This document shows positions 62,458-64,000 of a DNA stretch of 64,000 nucleotides, in pieces (the first letter of the stretch is position 1; each line of letters begins with the position of its first letter). The translations under genes and the position numbers were made by a program. The DNA is taken from assembly GCF_000498475.1 (NCBI RefSeq), contig NZ_AVBI01000001.1:62001-126000 (forward strand). The letters are read 5' to 3'. Origin of the DNA: Flavobacterium cauense R2A-7 (GTDB taxonomy: Bacteria; Bacteroidota; Bacteroidia; Flavobacteriales; Flavobacteriaceae). The notes below the pieces were generated by a model, which did not search any database, was not told the DNA's origin, and saw only the letters and a program-made list of their open reading frames with translations.

Positions 62458-63015
62458 TTATTCTAATTTGGTTACTTCTCCGCTGCTTTTCTGCATATTG
62501 AAGACTTTGAAATCTTTACTGAAATCGACTCCTGGACCTTCCAAATAGCCGCCAGCCTCATCCGTATATTTAAAATGTTTTTCAGTAAAAAACCATTCGT
62601 TTTTCTGATCGTAATACAATTGCTCCGTCTGCAGTAATTTCCCGTCTGAGGAAGTGATTTTTACATTACCCTGCAAATCAATGATGTCAGTCTTGGCATA
62701 GGTAATTGCATAATCCGAATCGACAAAGCTTTTTTTCTGGTTTTCATCAAAAAGCGTTACATGAATTCCTTTTGGAAATTCGGTAAAAGGATATTTGGCA
62801 TTGGAATAATCCAACATTTTCGGACTCACCAAAATTGCTTTGATTTTTCCGGAATCGGTATATTTCAAATCAACATTATCAGCCTCACCCGAAGGCGAAA
62901 AAGCCACGGAATTGATTCGTTGCACCTCCTTAAAATTACTTTCGCATGAAAACAACAGGGCCACAGCAGAAACTACAACCAATGCTACCAAACTATCCTT
63001 AAGAAGTATTACCAT
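62458..63015 (-). CDS. lptC: LPS export protein LptC, lipoprotein form
   Basis: 185 residues from the ATG at 63015; a TTG fourteen codons upstream overlaps the preceding gene and is rejected. Lipobox LLFSC at about 19-23, so it is likely anchored by lipid and not by the transmembrane helix used in E. coli LptC. The periplasmic OstA-like beta-jellyroll has the signatures SPKMLDYSNAKYPFTEFPKG, ITYAKTDIIDLQGNVKITSSDG and QTEQLYYDQKNEWFF. It bridges LptB2FG and LptA in the LPS transport line. It begins 14 bases after the upstream barrel-protein gene. Confidence 0.88.
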   Translation of the reverse strand: MVILLKDSLVALVVVSAVALLFSCESNFKEVQRINSVAFSPSGEADNVDLKYTDSGKIKAILVSPKMLDYSNAKYPFTEFPKGIHVTLFDENQKKSFVDSDYAITYAKTDIIDLQGNVKITSSDGKLLQTEQLYYDQKNEWFFTEKHFKYTDEAGGYLEGPGVDFSKDFKVFNMQKSSGEVTKLE

Positions 63016-63029
63016 AATCAGAAAGTTGA

Positions 63030-64000
63030 TTAATCGTATTTCGGTTTCACAAACCAACGGTCGCTGAAAGACAATCCGATGTGGATATTAAAATAATTCT
63101 CCTGAATCAGCCCATTACTTGTAGTACCTCTTTTACCATATTCAAATCCTAAATTGATGTTCGAAATACTCGTTCCTACAGGAAATCCAAACCCAAAGCT
63201 CATACTTGTATCTCTGACAGACTGATTGTTTACTACTAAACCTGTATTTTCATGACGGAATCCCGCACGATACACAATGCGGTCGAAATAATTACGAAAT
63301 GAATTGTACTTCGGAATATAAAAGCCTCCCACGGCAAAACGAGCCGCTCCTTCATAGCCTAAATTAGGGATATTGCCTTGACTTGCTGCATCATTTTTCC
63401 CTTGAAAGGTCAACTCTGTTCCAACAAACCATTTTTTACTTTTACCGAAAGCGGTACCAAAAGACAATTTCGATGGCAGTTTAAACTCAGAATCTGCTAT
63501 TTCTATGTCTGTTCCTTCACCAATAAACTCGGTTCCGGTCACACTATATGTTACAGTAGAAACATTTCGGGTGTTATCCGACTTCAAGTTACTTTTTGGT
63601 GAAAAGGTAAAAGAACTCGACCACTCAAGGTTATTTTTCAATTTTGTATGATAATATAAGCCCATAGTCGCTGAAAAACCACTGTAAGTTGACTCGTTTT
63701 TAGTTCTGGATCCCAAAGCAATGGCAGGATCGGTAACAAAAACAATGGAATTCGTTTCTATTCCTCCAAAACTGTAGTTGATATCCATTCCAATACTTAG
63801 TTTCGGATTGATTTTATAAGCACCGCCCAAAAACACTTTGTTCAAACCGCCTTCACCTTTAAAAATTTTCGATTTAGGCAACCCATCTTCCGGATCAACT
63901 ATTGTATTGGCAACTTTATAACCAACAGCAGTGTAAGGCATTAAACCAAAACCGACACCTGCTCTTCCCAAAGGAATTCCAACCGCAAGATACCCCAATG
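63030..64000 (-). CDS. Outer-membrane beta-barrel protein (FadL-like), 5' end outside window
   Basis: The frame runs off the right edge, so the signal peptide and N-terminus are missing; 323 or more residues are visible. The sequence is a series of alternating strands with aromatic girdles (YSGFSATMGLYYHTKLKNN, LEWSSSFTFSPKS) and conserved turns such as ARFAVGGFYIPKYNSFRNYFD and YRAGFRHENTGLVVNNQS. It ends FNIHIGLSFSDRWFVKPKYD. I recognise the fold class and a likeness to OmpP1/FadL-like proteins next to lptC in flavobacteria, but substrate and role are unknown. The lptC start lies 14 bases after its stop. Confidence 0.75.
   Translation of the reverse strand, partial: LGYLAVGIPLGRAGVGFGLMPYTAVGYKVANTIVDPEDGLPKSKIFKGEGGLNKVFLGGAYKINPKLSIGMDINYSFGGIETNSIVFVTDPAIALGSRTKNESTYSGFSATMGLYYHTKLKNNLEWSSSFTFSPKSNLKSDNTRNVSTVTYSVTGTEFIGEGTDIEIADSEFKLPSKLSFGTAFGKSKKWFVGTELTFQGKNDAASQGNIPNLGYEGAARFAVGGFYIPKYNSFRNYFDRIVYRAGFRHENTGLVVNNQSVRDTSMSFGFGFPVGTSISNINLGFEYGKRGTTSNGLIQENYFNIHIGLSFSDRWFVKPKYD

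Noticed and set aside
1-64000. tRNA, rRNA, insertion sequence or prophage
   Set aside because: I looked for cloverleaf-like sequence, transposase motifs and phage genes in the gaps and frames and saw none; a tRNAscan or ISfinder run would be decisive.

Overview
The window looks like a chromosomal segment from a member of the Flavobacteriaceae, most likely Flavobacterium or a close relative. Four things point there. PorT, a type IX secretion component found only in Bacteroidota, is encoded next to menG/ubiE. Several genes are preceded by the Bacteroidota promoter TTG-N17-20-TAnnTTTG instead of a -35/-10 promoter. A TamL-type lipoprotein and a class II HMG-CoA reductase are present. DNA is AT-rich. 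I see no phage, transposase, CRISPR array, rRNA or tRNA, so this is core genome with some variable loci.

Layout. 1-3.4 kb (minus): a glycan operon of GH20 hexosaminidase, glycosylasparaginase and cutC (cut off by the window edge). 3.5-6.9 kb (minus): a membrane pyrophosphatase carrying an unusual Cys/Met-rich tandem-repeat tail, and soluble inorganic pyrophosphatase. 7-11.1 kb (minus): an AlkA-like glycosylase, a DUF5686 outer-membrane protein and pdhB. 11.14-11.88 kb: a 740-base gene-free region holding a strikingly regular 21-bp degenerate repeat array. 11.9-18.2 kb (plus): etfB-etfA, a bifunctional nuclease, thyA, an esterase, two small membrane proteins and folA. 18.2-25.6 kb: a small membrane protein, menG, porT, trmH-like, tamL, fbaA and accD. 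25.8-27.3 kb: a MacB-like permease and a structured intergenic element. 27.3-34.5 kb: purH, then the elongasome set mreB-mreC-mreD-mrdA-rodA with overlapping genes. 34.5-42.6 kb: nuclease, exported coiled-coil protein, tail-specific protease, surE, a small membrane protein, lpxB and comEC. 42.6-51 kb (minus): a peptide-utilisation locus of dipeptidyl peptidase IV, three tandem POT peptide transporters and two exported thioredoxins. 51.2-57.7 kb (plus): a 2174-residue hybrid sensor kinase divergent from that locus. 57.8-60 kb: HMG-CoA reductase and a GHMP kinase (mevalonate route). 60-64 kb (minus): a beta-barrel protein (cut by the edge), lptC, a 58-residue membrane protein and a PpiD-like chaperone.

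How the genes fit together. Much of the window serves envelope construction: MreBCD/PBP2/RodA for the wall, LpxB and LptC for LPS, TamL for outer-membrane assembly, PorT for secretion, PpiD and Prc for periplasmic quality control. A second theme is scavenging: N-glycan trimming at the left edge and peptide capture in the DPP IV/POT locus. A third is folate-linked nucleotide synthesis (thyA, folA, purH). The most unusual signals are the 21-bp array upstream of pdhB and etfBA, the Cys/Met repeat tail on the membrane pyrophosphatase, a perfect 20-bp palindrome upstream of menG, and several spacers made of repeated short words. I did not find a defence system, a biosynthetic gene cluster or an obviously new multigene system.
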